A stretch of DNA of 64,000 bases from Galaxea fascicularis (taxonomy: Eukaryota; Cnidaria; Anthozoa; Scleractinia; Euphylliidae). Positions within the stretch are counted from its first letter, which is position 1. The number at the start of each line of letters is the position of its first letter. Both the position numbers and the translations under genes were made by a program. Location: contig OX419338.1 of assembly GCA_948470475.1 (NCBI GenBank), positions 1,209,159-1,273,158 of the forward strand, written 5' to 3'. The notes beneath the pieces were generated by a model. That model had not been told where the DNA came from. It did not search any database and saw only the letters and a list, made by a program, of their open reading frames with translations. This document shows positions 49,790 to 60,336 of this stretch, one piece after another.

Positions 49790-50235
49790 TCAGAAAAGAG
49801 CTCTTCGCTTATTGTACTTCACAGACTGGCATGACCATGCAATTCCTTTATTTCTCGAAGCAAACGTCCCACCAATAACGTTTCTTTATTATGAATCGGT
49901 ATAAACCTTAATGTATGATATCAATAATCATTTATGATGAAGCCCCAACAAATATGCTAAATTTATTTCAGAAAACGTGTAATATTCACTCATACAATAC
50001 ACGATCGTCTACATCTGGAAAGTTCGTTATTAAAAGTTCTAGACTCGAAATACAAAACAATTTCTTTTCTCGACTCGGAGTAAAACTGTGGAATAAGATA
50101 CCACGATATATAACCGGGATCTTCCTAAAAAAACTTTCAAACGAGTTCTTCACAAATTGTTATTTGATCAGTATTTTAGAAAAGGAGGATGACTATATTC
50201 AAATTCCCATGATCATTAAAAAAGTAGCTATATAG
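49790..50235 (+). pseudogene. C-terminal remnant of a LINE reverse transcriptase
   Basis: From about 49790 the sequence encodes a QKRALRLLYF-like stretch. This is the typical C-terminal part of CR1/L2/Jockey-group LINE ORF2 proteins as seen in anthozoans. That reading meets a stop near 49905. A second open stretch from 49915 gives HSYNTRSSTSGKF and LGVKLWNKIPRYI, the conserved end of the same proteins. The frame between them is broken and endonuclease and RT palm domains are absent, so it is a dead 5'-truncated copy. The insertion carries its 3' UTR downstream. Confidence 0.72.
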
Positions 50236-50530
50236 ATCCAGTTTCTAATCTCTTTAATTAATGTTTGTTTTTCTTTTCTTTTCTTCATTGTATGTCAGTA
50301 AGCGCTGTGTTAACTAGATCTTCGTTTTATTTATTTATTTATTTATTTTTTTTTTGAAGTTGTAATGATCTGCAAGGCTTGTTTTAATTTAAGGTTCTTT
50401 TTTGTTTCTTAAGGTACTCATCTGAGTTGTATATATATTTGTCTTGTCCCGCCACGACTAGCTTCTCAGCTATTTGCGGGGCAAACTACCCTTAACTTTA
50501 TATGTAAAGACAAATAAAGTTGTTGTTTTG
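50236..50530 (+). mobile_element. 3' UTR of the LINE remnant
   Basis: It continues from the RT fragment through T-rich sequence to CTTGTCCCGCCACGACTAGC, a GCGGGGCAAACTACCC segment and a short AATAAAGTTGTTGTT end. This suits a CR1/L2-like LINE tail with a short simple repeat. I could not define a target duplication. Confidence 0.55.
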
Positions 50531-51719
50531 GTCTCAACTTTGCTACACAAGCAAGTGCTCGCAACACCATAAGTGAGACCCAAATCCGGAATTGATACCC
50601 TAAGCAAGACGAGCACTCCCCCTTCCCCCTCGCCGGCCCCCGCATTTCATACACTGTATGCCGAGTTTCCCCTTGGTTCCCTAATAGGGATGGAACCTTG
50701 CATGTTGGCAATAAATATTTTGGGATGGTGAAACTTATAAAGTACAGTAGAATGCCATTAATTCGAGCAGTTTCCAAGTCATGCAATTGCTGTCGATATA
50801 GTTTGAATCTGCAATTTCCCAGGTTTTGAATGATTATGTGCAGGTGGTGAAAGTTTGTGCTTATTTGAGGGCAGCACTCTTTGATATCATTTGTCAGAGC
50901 AATAATGTTTTTGTATTTTGTTACTGTCCCCTCTGATAATTTAGCATTGTTAATGCTACCACAAGAGAAATAAACGTTGATTACAAACAAGTGTTAGTGA
51001 CTGAGCTTCACAGGCGTAATGCCCATTTTTAAAGTTCATCCACCCTTGTGCACCTCACTGAAAATACTGCATTTGCAAAACAGGGTTTGAAAACATGAAA
51101 ATTCTCTTAGCAACAATACTAAGCAGCAGCTAAGTCAGTCCCCTCTTAAAAATTTAAATTTCTGCCTAGTAACTGCAAACAAACGGTTGTGTAACAAAAT
51201 GTAATGTGACCCACAAAGTGTCACGCTACCAATATGAAGAAGCAAATATGTCTGGCTCCGCAACTAAACGTTAGTGTGACCAACGGGTGCTACTACTTAA
51301 ATTTTTTTCGATTTCACCAAACTATTATGCTAGTCGTTGAAAATCCTTTGACCAAGCCGATCCCCATATTACGATTTAGTTATTGGGGTATAAACAGAAA
51401 TGCAGAGGCATTCAAGTTTTCAAGTGCAATCTAATTCCACACCCGAACTGTCGCATTGACAAGAAATGCAAAAAAAAAAAAACGTTAATGGAACGATCCA
51501 CAAAATAATCATTTGACCTGAATTAAATCTAAGGTTAGTAGAACTTGATGAGAACTTTACATTTATGATAGATTATAGTTCCTAAAAACTAGCAATGTCA
51601 AAAAGTGTGAGGCTGTAATACCAACCTTTTTTGAAAATGAAATTCGAAAACCAACGGAGCTTTGTCTGGCAGGGTGAATTAGGAGTGCATCGTGAAACTT
51701 TACCAAAAGTTTCCCTTAA
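50531..51719. other. No gene seen
   Basis: The longest open frame (50466-50990, minus, 174 codons) overlaps the LINE tail, lacks recognisable domains and has no convincing exon boundaries. A CCCCCTTCCCCCTCGCC tract lies near 50628. No RNA gene or clear repeat is visible. Confidence 0.5.
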
Positions 51720-52188
51720 GGCTGGTTTTCACTAGCGACGGAGTCGGAGTCGGAGTCATAATCAGAAGCGTAGTGCGTTATGATCTAGTGAAAATCAAAA
51801 CGACGGAGTCGGAAGTAGAAGGCTATTCCGCTTATGACTCCGTCGCTTATGATCTTGTGAAAACTAGATTGTCGGAGTCGCAAGCGTTATTTTGGTATCA
51901 AACTGTAATCGGAGAGCGTGAGAACAAGCATTGTGATTGGTTTATTCTATCGCTTCTGCTACCGACTCCGACAATCTGGTTTTCACTAGATCATAAGCGG
52001 AACGCAAGCGACGGAGTCGTAAGCGGAGTCGGAAGAAAATGGAAACGTTCTGATTCTTCTGACTCCGATTCCGTCGCGCTTATGACTCCGCTTACGACTC
52101 CGATTTTTGATTTTCACTAGGTCATAAGCGCTCTTACGACTCCGCTTACGACTCTGACTCCGACTCCGTCGCTAGTGAAAACCAGCCT
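51718..52188. mobile_element. MITE with long terminal inverted repeats and internal GGAGTC motifs
   Basis: The left end GGCTGGTTTTCACTAGCGAC and its inverse GTCGCTAGTGAAAACCAGCC at 52167-52186 extend into a TIR of more than 30 bp. Inside, GGAGTCGGA/TCCGACTCC and CATAAGC/GCTTATGA motifs recur in both orientations, so the element is almost entirely inverted repeats. The left flank is TTAA and the right flank TTTA, possibly a decayed TTAA duplication. The open frames here are artefacts of this repetition. Confidence 0.85.
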
Positions 52189-53311
52189 TTACTAGTGGCG
52201 TGGGATTGGCTAATTATTTCACTTCCGGTTATACCGAAGTGAATGATTCATTTGCATACGGAATGCCACTACCACTCGTGGATCCTAAAAGCATATCTAG
52301 GAGTAAAAACAACAACTCGAAAAACAACAAAGTGGCAGCAAAGTGTTGTAAACAAAATCATGCGAAGATTTTCATTTCAATAGCAAAAATAAACTTGTTC
52401 GTCGCGCCGGTGTAAAACAGGATTTTAGTTCAAGATTTCCCGCGAAAAGGGTTAACTTGACCATGATCAAGATGTAGGAAAATTCTATCCGCTCTTGGAA
52501 CCAGTCAGAAGTCGAGCCCCAAATCTATTTATCATTCCTCAATTCTCGCCTCCTCTTCCTCCTCTTCAAAGCGGTGCACGCCCAAGTCCCACAGCCAAAC
52601 ATTCCTTATCGACAGCTAAAAATAATTCCATCACTCCAACTTTTTCTCTCTCTCTTTCACTTTATTTACCAAATTAGAAGATTAACAGCGTTGCCTTAGA
52701 TGAAGCGTGTTTCATATTACATTGGTAGTGTAACCAATCAGATCGGGCTTACTACAAAGGATCCCAGTCACAATCAGTGTACTACAGCTTTTATACATTC
52801 ACTGCCACTGAAGGACTTTCACACCAACACGTCTTACTCTTCTTACCAAAAAGCAAAGGCTAGTTACATATTATCTATTTTTCTAGAAGAGAGAATTTTG
52901 TTGTGCAATTAGGAGCCAGATCACTTGGAGTACGTCCAGTTGTTTTTGCACATTTTTTCACTAAAACAGTAACATTGCAACCCCATTTTAGTCCCTAAAA
53001 GCTGCCTACGACACCTTCAATGAAAAGCTGTATATGGCTTCCCTTCACCCTTTAAAACAACGTGTCTATGTGCCGATCATTAGACAGGTATAATTATCGA
53101 TTTAGGGGACGAGGTAGGGGGAACATACACTACGGGGTTTGAGGAACATCGAAGGTATAAATATCATAACAGACTTGATTAATTAACCTTGCGGGTTGGA
53201 TACTAAGCTATCATTTTAATAGAATAATTCATTCTGCCGCTGTTACTGTTGCAATGGAACGTCAGAGCTAAGGCCTTTTCTGACGCAGCTTCTTCTGCAT
53301 TATCCCACTTT
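52189..53311. other. Intergenic, 3' side of the OTU gene
   Basis: I see no coding exon. On the minus strand an ATTAAA at 53215-53220, about 95 bases after the OTU stop codon, could be the gene's polyadenylation signal. Confidence 0.5.
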
Positions 53312-54486
53312 TCAAGCATCCATTGCGTCTGCTGCCTCAGGCATCTTACTGTCTGCAGAACCCGACACTTCAGCATCACCTGTTACTTCTACCATTTCCT
53401 CGCCTGCTCCTTCCTCCAATTCTGTACCTGTTTCAACAGCCGATTCAGAATCACCTGCACTATTTGGCTGTTTAGCGGCTGCTTCTTCTCCTTTCTCACC
53501 TTGGTTTACCGCGTCGGCTACTGTAGTGTGACGTATGGTAACTATTTCAGCATCCGCTGTCCTCGCCAAATTGGTATCTGCTGAGTCTCCTTCCTCAACA
53601 TCTTCAACAGCTGCTCCCTCAGCTTCTCTCCCATCGACCGCGTCCATGACTGTAGTGTCGGCTGCTTTCACCACCTCATCAGCGATTATCGGTTCCGGCA
53701 ATTCGGTATCCGTTGCCGCCATGGTCACACCATGCACTCCGACTTTGTCTACTCCACCTTCACATTCTCTCACCATTTTAGGGTCTGCTTCCTCAACTAC
53801 TTCAGCTTCATCTTCTTCTGACAGGTCATCAGCTACGGGGACTTTAGCTTCCGCGTCTCCTACTTTTTTTCCAGGTTCCACATCTGCTGCCTCTTTACAA
53901 TCCCCATGATCTTCTTTTCCCACTGACGCTGTATCTGCTAAGGTCACCCCGGGGTCCTCTTTCACACTTCCTCCTTCTGATACTTCAGGGTTTTCTGACC
54001 CCACCACGTGAGCTTTTGCTGGATCAGTCACCTCAAAAGTGGAGACTGTCATCATTTCATCAGCTTCTTTCTCCAGCACCTCGGGTTCATCCACCAGTGC
54101 CTCAGCGTCTGACTCAAGTACCATAGCTTCTGCCGGCAGTAATTCCGCGTCTGCCTCCGGTACTTCACCTTCTTCCTCAAGTACATCAGCTTCTTCCACC
54201 AGTGCCTCAGCGTCTGCCTTCAGTGCCTCCGCGTCCGCTTCCGGTGCCACACTTTCCGTCTCCAGCACCTCATTGTCTACCTTCCTTATTCCGCCTTCCA
54301 CCTCCAGTATCTCAGCGTCTTCCCCCATCAGCTGAGTTTCTTTCTGCGCTGTTTCGGACTCTGTCACTCTGTCCTGAATTTCTGTTTCATACGCTTCTTT
54401 TCTTGGAACACCATAGTCTCCTTCCTCTGCATCCTGTTCATGGTCTGATTTCCCGTCTTGTTCTTCCAATTTCACTACTCCGTTAC
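53312..54486 (-). CDS. Terminal exon: acidic Glu/Asp/Ala-rich tail
   Basis: The acceptor TTATTAATGCAG leaves GT to complete a glycine codon, followed by NGVVKLEEQDGKSD and 390 residues in all to the TGA at 53312-53314. The composition is strongly acidic, with imperfect repeats built on (E/D)ADAEAL and EAEVLE, and almost no aromatic residues. It is likely disordered. It could alternatively be a separate gene, but the phase match to the OTU exon argues against this. Confidence 0.72.
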
Positions 54487-57400
54487 CTGCATTAATAAAG
54501 GTACACTGGGATGTTTATCCTAGGACCCTCTTGTTTACTTGATTAATACTTAATTTACTGCTTCTGAATTTATGTACAATGTAGGGTTACATATATGTGG
54601 CTCGTGAGCATGCAAACCGGCTCTACGTCTCATCATTAGGTTTACCGACATCTTCAAACAGGTAAATGTTGAAATCAAGGTTGTTATGTATTCCTCCTTA
54701 TATCCTACTTTCATGTCGGAAGGCGTACCATGAACCACTTTTAATTCGAAATGTGCAATTTTTGAAATTGAAGGCGAGAGTTGCCATCAAACCAGATATT
54801 TATAAGTTTTCATGGAATAAATTACAATTTCCAAAGAAGAAGAGTTCAAAAAAAAAAAAGACGAACGATCGCTGCAAAAACCAAAATTCAGTGGTCGATA
54901 TGATTTGAAATAAAGGCCATCTGCGAAATTTTGATCGCTGCCATCGCCACGATCGCCGAGATTGAATTTTTTTTTATCTCACCGATTGCAGCGATCGCAG
55001 TCGCTATGATCGCTGCATTAGCACACGAAGGTGTTTCCATATGATCCCTGCGATGGCTGAACACGCTTTTCCGCGATCGCAGCAGTTGTAGCAACCATAT
55101 ACAAACCAGGAACAAACGATTCTAAAAATATGTTCAAGTTCAGAACAAACAGCTGGCTCTTGCTCGAAATACCGAGGACGTACAGTCATCAGGAGCTAGT
55201 AAAAAGGCCTTTGTTGGCAACCTCTTTCATCGAAAAAGATTCTAGACGCAAAAGTCAAATCAGAAGGAAAAAAGAATCTCGCAACAACAATTTAATACCG
55301 ATTACATGGTACATCCGCCACTACATGGTAGTAAACACAAAATATAGTAACCACCTTAACAGGCTACCATTTACTATTATACCTGGTTTGGGGCAGAGAC
55401 TAACAAAGTGATGTTCGTGCACGTGCCCAAGCACAAGCTGGCTACTGCTACCGACATCACGTTCATGGTTGATGGTCACATCATTAGACAAACTGCTGAT
55501 CACGTGGATGGATGTTTCAAAGCAGCTTGCTGCGGCATGGAGAACGACGTGATCGCCCCATGTACCATCTGCCGCCATGGCCTGCAGGTAGTTATTCCAA
55601 GACCGATATCCGTCGACAAAGTTGAACAATTCTGTCCCATCCAGCTACAACATGAAAGGACAATAATGACGCTAACGGCTCTTGTAACGGCTCTTGTACA
55701 TTTTGGTGGATTGTTTGACGAAGACATTGCAAATGTCTCTACAACAGTGGTAAGAAAATGTTTATCATTGGCTGCAACAACTCCAACATGAGCTGTGTAG
55801 TCGAACTCGGTGATCCCATGATTTTTTAGTTATACAAGAACAATCCATGGAAGAGGTTGAGTGCCGCCTTAATTAACTTTTGTAACACTTTACTGGTAAG
55901 CCCCGTTCTTCCTCACGTCCCCATGCAGGATTGCATGTGACGTCATGGCGGCCATGTTGGTGGTCAAGAACAATAGGCTGTCTCCGCTGGGAACTAAACT
56001 TTATTTTTATGCAAATCTGTATTGCTTTGACCACCAACATAGCCGCCATGTCATGTAAGTGAAATCGAGCAATTAAAGAACAGGTTAACAAGGGCTACTA
56101 TTACGACTAAGGGTTTACTGTTCCTCATACCGGCTTATTACAAGTGTCAGGGAAGTTCATGAAATGGAAAATAAGTGACAACATAAAACACATGTTTTTT
56201 TTTAAAAATCATCCCTCGGATACGAAGGATGGTGTCATTGTTTTACTGCTTTGTTATCTTGATTTTAAAACCCAGGGAAAACACAACCGAATCACTTTCG
56301 AGATATTAGCAATACTAGCTCACCAGTGTAGGGTTTTCTCTGAGGTATTCGACTAAGTAGCATCTCAGTGCTTCATGGGGCATTTGGATTCCTTTTACAG
56401 AGTCCAGTTGCTCTGACAACGCGTGGAACATGCAATTCCCTGAACCTTCATTGTCGACAATTTCGAAGCCTTTGTCTGAGGCAATCTTCTCCAGTTCTTC
56501 TAAGAGGTTCCTCTCGTTGGTGACGTTGCTTGCATCATTCCTCATTCGTTCAAGGTCGTACAAAATTCGATCAGCTGTCGTCCAAAAAGAAAAAAGACGC
56601 AGAGACACAATCAAATCCACGGTGTATTACTCCTTGTTACTGTTAAAGCATGCAGGGCTGGTCAAAATGCAAACGAGAAAAGAGATATACCAACTAAGTT
56701 ACCAATACATAAATAGCATAGCATGTCCAAAAGCTTTAAACTATGATTTCCAATCGGGGGTCACTATTGGTATACTATCTCGAAAGGCCGTCACTAAAAT
56801 TAACCAATATGTAATCAGGACCTAGAAACACGTTAAAGGTGGAACAGCTTCTGATGTTTGATGTAAACTTAGAGTATTGGAATACCAAGCGCTGACACTA
56901 AATTAACAAACATACAACGCACCTTGCTTCCCGGGACGGAATGAGAAAACTTGCATCTCAATCATCTCCTGATCTTCATCATCTATGGGAAGAGGTGGAA
57001 AGAATAACCAAATAAAAATAAAGCAAACAAACAAAGGAAAAATGAATGAACGGACGGACGGACGGACAGAGTAGAGAACACGAGCGCACGAATGAATGAG
57101 TAATACAGCTTATGAAAGAAGGATTACTTTGGCTTGAAACTTCAGACTGAGTCTGAAATTGCAGATCTTCTGAAATGGAACACAGTTAACTGTTTTGACA
57201 TCTTCTCACCATTACCTTCATAACTGTCGTATTCCTCATCGTCTTCGTCTTCATTCTCTTCAGCTTCTCCCACTTGTATTGAAATCGAACAAAAAGTAAC
57301 TTAGCTGTAACCCGTGAAATTATCTGAGCCCCAGTTATAATACCTGATAGGTCTACGAATATGTTCTCTTAGTGCACTTTCCCCCCTATCAATGTGACAA

Positions 57401-57914
57401 ATGAAACTCCCAGGAACAAAGTAACAGAAATTACGAGGATGATGCAGTTATGTCACCCTTTGAGTTTAGGTTGTGAGTTGAAGAAAGTGTGTCTCAAAAG
57501 AAAAAAAAAGAATATCTAGAGTAAAATTTTTGTGAGTAACAGGAGAAAAGTTGCCACGAAAAAAAACAATCGAAATATGCATTATTGTGCCTTGTACTGT
57601 AAAAGGCTAGGCTATACGATTCTTCAGAAGCTGATTTCCCCTTATGTCATAACAGTAAGGTTCAGTTCCTTAAGATGATAAATGTAAAGTTTGGTTTATC
57701 TACAATCCATGGAAAAGAAAAGTAAGCTGACATTAACAAATAGATTACTATCGACTTAAGGTACTAAAATCACGTGTCCTTTTTATTATCGATCATCCGT
57801 TAAATGCATTATGGAATGTGCGGAAAATATACCTTCGTCATCTTCGCAACAGGTGGGAATTCCTCGGATGTAATTCCAAACACGTCGCACTTTATTTAGT
57901 AGGATTTCTTGCGC
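53312..57914 (-). CDS. OTU-domain cysteine protease (predicted deubiquitinase) with acidic C-terminal tail; 5' end not found
   Basis: Six minus-strand exons join in frame: 57833-57914, 57216-57272, 56923-56982, 56324-56574, 55383-55644 and 53312-54486. They give about 628 visible residues. Residues 1-66 are an acidic linker. The OTU domain spans about 100-235, with the nucleophile loop DNEGSGNCMF (Cys114) and WNNYL...TWGDH. The catalytic His is in HEHHFVSL (His229). OTU proteases cut ubiquitin chains or conjugates. Linkage preference and location cannot be read from sequence. Residues 238-628 are a Glu/Asp/Ala/Val-rich tail with repeats such as EADAEAL and EADVLEEEGE and no cysteine-protease features. 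All junctions are GT-AG, and phases agree throughout (mostly phase 1). The first exon and the initiator ATG were not located; they should lie above 57914. The call is strong for OTU. Membership of the tail in the same transcript rests on phase and position. Confidence 0.85.
54487..55382 (-). other. Last OTU intron, containing a GATCGC-rich repeat
   Basis: No coding sequence. Around 54930-55095 the motif GATCGC/GCGATC recurs in both orientations (for example GCAGCGATCGCAGTCGC), suggesting a small MITE. Confidence 0.5.
55383..55644 (-). CDS. OTU gene, exon with the catalytic histidine
   Basis: The acceptor CCTTTCATGTTGTAG gives phase 0, which matches the preceding donor. It reads LDGTELFNFVDGYRSWNNYL, then WGDHVVLHAAA and LGHVHEHHFVSLCP, the second half of an OTU fold. 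The donor is CCAG|GTATAA, phase 1. Confidence 0.88.
55944..56050. repeat. Foldback inverted repeat in an OTU intron
   Basis: CATGGCGGCCATGTTGGTGG at 55944 is inverted as CCACCAACATAGCCGCCATG ending at 56050. The arms are about 25 bp with one mismatch and the spacer about 57 bp. It is probably a MITE or foldback repeat. Confidence 0.75.
56324..56574 (-). CDS. OTU gene, exon with the catalytic cysteine
   Basis: The acceptor is TTTTTGGACGACAG and the donor ACACTG|GTGAGC (phase 0). A helical region (ILYDLERMRNDASNV, LLEELEKIA) is followed by KGFEIVDNEGSGNCMFHAL, the OTU Asp and Cys motif, and a further helix ending LRENPTL. Confidence 0.88.
56923..56982 (-). CDS. OTU gene, linker exon
   Basis: A strong pyrimidine-rich acceptor ends CTCTTCCCATAG. 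It encodes DDEDQEMIEMQVFSFRPGKQ and leaves in phase 1 at CAAG|GTGCGT. Confidence 0.75.
57216..57272 (-). CDS. OTU gene, acidic exon
   Basis: It encodes VGEAEENEDEDDEEYDSYE, with the first codon completed by the previous exon's G. The acceptor is TTCAATACAAG. Two donors in tandem, GAAG|GTAATG and AATG|GTGAGA, keep the same phase, so an alternative form with two extra residues is possible. Confidence 0.7.
57833..57914 (-). CDS. OTU gene, most upstream exon recognised
   Basis: The acceptor is CTTCGTCCCTAG and the donor GAAG|GTATAT. It encodes 27 residues including RRVWNYIRGIPTCCEDDE, open in only this frame, ending in phase 1. Starting in phase 0 and lacking ATG, it must be preceded by another exon. 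Confidence 0.7.
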
Positions 57915-58141
57915 CTAGGGACGAAGTTAAAATGTTATGCCAAGCCTTTCAATTTTAAGGCGTACCACAACCTTTATTACCTGGTACATCTTTGTATAAT
58001 GCTATCCTTTAGACCTGTTTCTGGCACTTTTAAGATGAAATAAAAAGTGTGCTTATATAACGTGAAAAAAAATATCTTTCAGTATTCCGCTTTGTTTTCT
58101 CAAAATACCATCGTGCGAATCTACAAAGTAAAAGAAATTTA

Positions 58142-58527
58142 AGGCCCCGTCAATTCGTACACGTTTGCGTTCGTAAACGCATAATTTATAAAGTGTAAAC
58201 GATCTCTGTAAACGTATATTTTCGAAAACGTCTGCCAGAGACTAGAGTGGATAAATTTATAAAATGCACAACATCATACGTTTATCAACTCTCTTGTGGA
58301 CGGCACAACGTGTAAACACTTAGGTATACACATGCTCAGTCAATATTTAAAAGCAATCCTGGTTCCCAGGCGGCCTCGTTTATTCTTCGGTTATGCGTTT
58401 GCAACTTTGCTATCGCCTACGTGTGGATAGGCGTAAACGGTATGTCAGGGGATCATCGTTTATTACGTGTGGACGAAAACGTTTGTATACATTTACGAAC
58501 GTAAACGTATATGTGTGGATAGGACCT
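58142..58527. mobile_element. MITE with ACGTTT/GTAAACG terminal inverted repeats
   Basis: The left end AGGCCCCGTCAATTCGTACA and the inverted right end AGGTCCTATCCACACATATA are diverged versions of one terminus and continue into a shared CGTTTnCGTTCGTAAA. The interior holds many GTAAACG and CGTTTA motifs. It looks hAT-like. An 8-bp duplication is not clear. It lies between the OTU gene's 5' region and the GPCR exon. Confidence 0.6.
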
Positions 58528-58904
58528 AAAATACCTCGATGCCGAACGGCTTTTCGAGAAGCTTAAAAGAACTACAGCATCAACTTCCGGGCGACTCGCG
58601 TATGCGTTTTGGAAATGGCCGTAAAAGCCAAGATAATGAATTTTAAATGGTGGCCACATAGCACAGTAAAATTAAGTAATAATACCACTTTATGTTCTGT
58701 TCAACATCACTGAATATTTATCAATGATAAAACTAAAATATAAAGGTTATATTCGCCCCTGGATGATGACGTAAGTGAAGGTGCTATTTTACTTGGATGC
58801 CCGAGATGTAGCACAGTGCTTTCCCCTTCCGGTTATGTAATTCTAAGTTGTGCTTTTACTACTCCCACCACATACGGCTAAACTAGGTAAAGGATCGTGG
58901 TATT
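58528..58904. other. Spacer between OTU gene and GPCR exon
   Basis: A CpG-bearing stretch near 58580-58640 could hold the OTU promoter or a first exon. An ATG at 58659 (minus) opens 40 codons to a CGAG|GTATTT donor, but the phase (2) does not match the next known exon, so I do not call it. Confidence 0.35.
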
Positions 58905-60012
58905 TCAGTAAGATACAGTGAACCTAAAGTGAGATTTAAGCAAAGATTGTTTCGAGAAACAAAGTTCTCTAGATTCATTCCAGTTGACATTATTGCTATG
59001 TACCTTTGAAGTGGAGAAGGTGTACAGGAATGGATTTATTGCTGAGTTGATCGGCAGAACGAAAACAGCCAGCACAACAGCAATATCACCTCGTGGACTA
59101 AAAGCTGTATCCACCGCCGATCTCATTCCGTATCCAATAATTGGGGCCCAGCAGGCAACGTCAGTCAGGACAATGGCCGCGATTCGTTTAGCTAATGATG
59201 TCTCCGTCTTTGCATCAGCTGTTTGCTTCCTTGCTTCTCTCTCTCTCCTTGTCCCTTGACGGCGTAAGCGGCGTTTAGACAGGCAGGTCTTAGCGAATAT
59301 CATTGCATATGCAATGACAATAAAGAGCACAAAAACCAGGTTCAGGGCAACAAAGACGGCAGCCGAATATTCCCAGCCAGATATGAATTCAGGAGTAAGT
59401 TGAATAGGCATGCACACCACAGATTTCCCATAGAAGTAGATGCCTGCCTCTGGATCATAGAAATAGCGGATGCCAAAGGTTGGAATGAAAGCAATAAAAA
59501 ACCCAACCACCCAGATCACAAAGCAAAACGCATGGGTTTCCTTTCGTGTTAGCATCTTAAATCGTTTGGGATAAACAATGTGTTTAACTCTGTCGAGGGA
59601 AAGCAGAGACAGAATCATTATCGAGACCTCACTAGACAACACAGCAGTGCCCCCTACTATTTGGCATGGAAGCCCAGTGCGCCACTGGAAATCATGCAAA
59701 TAGTACACACCAGACCAAACCGCATCCATTATACCAACTACCAGCAAGTAAACGCCCATCAGCCCGTCAGCCACTGCCACGTGCATCAGCATAATTGACT
59801 GCGCGATATTCTTTTCCTTATAATATGTTCGCCAGACAAGGACAAGGACAGCGCCAATCAGAGATATTATTCCAATAATCCAAACGCCCCTCTTTGCATT
59901 AGGATCACGAAACATACTGTCACAGTTAGCAAAGTTGTCGTTGATAACGTAGACACAATCGGCGTCTTGCTTGAACTCTGCATGGCAGCACATTATGTTG
60001 GAATCAAAAGTT
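58905..60012 (-). CDS. LGR-type (relaxin-receptor/GRL101-like) class A GPCR, seven-helix exon
   Basis: An open frame of 384 codons begins at 60059. The coding part probably starts at the acceptor CACTTTTCGATCTAG (exon from 60012), because residues before TFDSNIMCC look intronic. Numbering in the 384-codon frame, TM1 is 58-76, TM2 89-112, TM3 133-156 (Cys132, LDRV), TM4 177-196, TM5 231-257, TM6 291-312 and TM7 325-347 with NPFLY. ECL2 Cys216 would pair with Cys132. The TETSLAKRIAAIVLTDVACW segment at the start of TM6 and the cysteine-rich hinge (MCC, NCDSMF) are typical of leucine-rich-repeat receptors that bind glycoprotein or relaxin-like peptides and signal through G proteins at the plasma membrane. 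The LRR ectodomain exons should lie above 60012 but were not found. An AAG|GTACAT donor at 59004, just after TM7, may replace the read-through C-terminus. Confidence 0.85.
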
Positions 60013-60123
60013 CTAGATCGAAAAGTGAATGTAGTTAATACGTTTACGTTACACAGCACAACAAAATATCAAAACTTAAGTGGAATACGTGATAAGTCAC
60101 CCCGACTATAAAATCATTACAAT

Positions 60124-60336
60124 CAGTGGAACCCCGCTAATACGGACACCAGAGGGACATGATAAAGTGTCCGCATTATCCGGGTGTCCGTATTAAGCCG
60201 GCTAATTTAACAGAAAATATCTGAGCTTTTGGTTGTCGGGACAAAGAAAACTATGATTTTTTTCGTATGCATGATCATTCACTTACAAAGGAAACTGTCC
60301 TTTATAAGCGGGTGTCCGTAGAGCGGGGTTTCACTG
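60124..60336. mobile_element. Short TIR element, Tc1/mariner-pogo-like MITE
   Basis: CAGTGGAACCCCGCTAATAC at the left and, inverted, CAGTGAAACCCCGCTCTACG at the right give 25-bp terminal repeats continuing into GGACACC. CAGTG-beginning ends with CGGACACC are characteristic of pogo-related MITEs. The right flank is TA, but the left flank is AT, so the TA duplication is not intact. Confidence 0.7.

Noticed and set aside
50466..50990. 174-codon minus-strand ORF
   Set aside because: It overlaps the LINE tail, has no recognisable domain and no supported exon structure.
51692..52120. 142-codon ORF
   Set aside because: It lies within the GGAGTC-rich MITE and reflects its repeats.
53535..54495. Ser/Thr-rich plus-strand ORFs of 97-124 codons
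   Set aside because: They are antisense to the acidic exon of the OTU gene, whose frame is supported by splice phase.
58453..58659. Possible first exon of the OTU gene
   Set aside because: The only usable donor leaves phase 2, while the next exon needs phase 0, and the frame overlaps a MITE.
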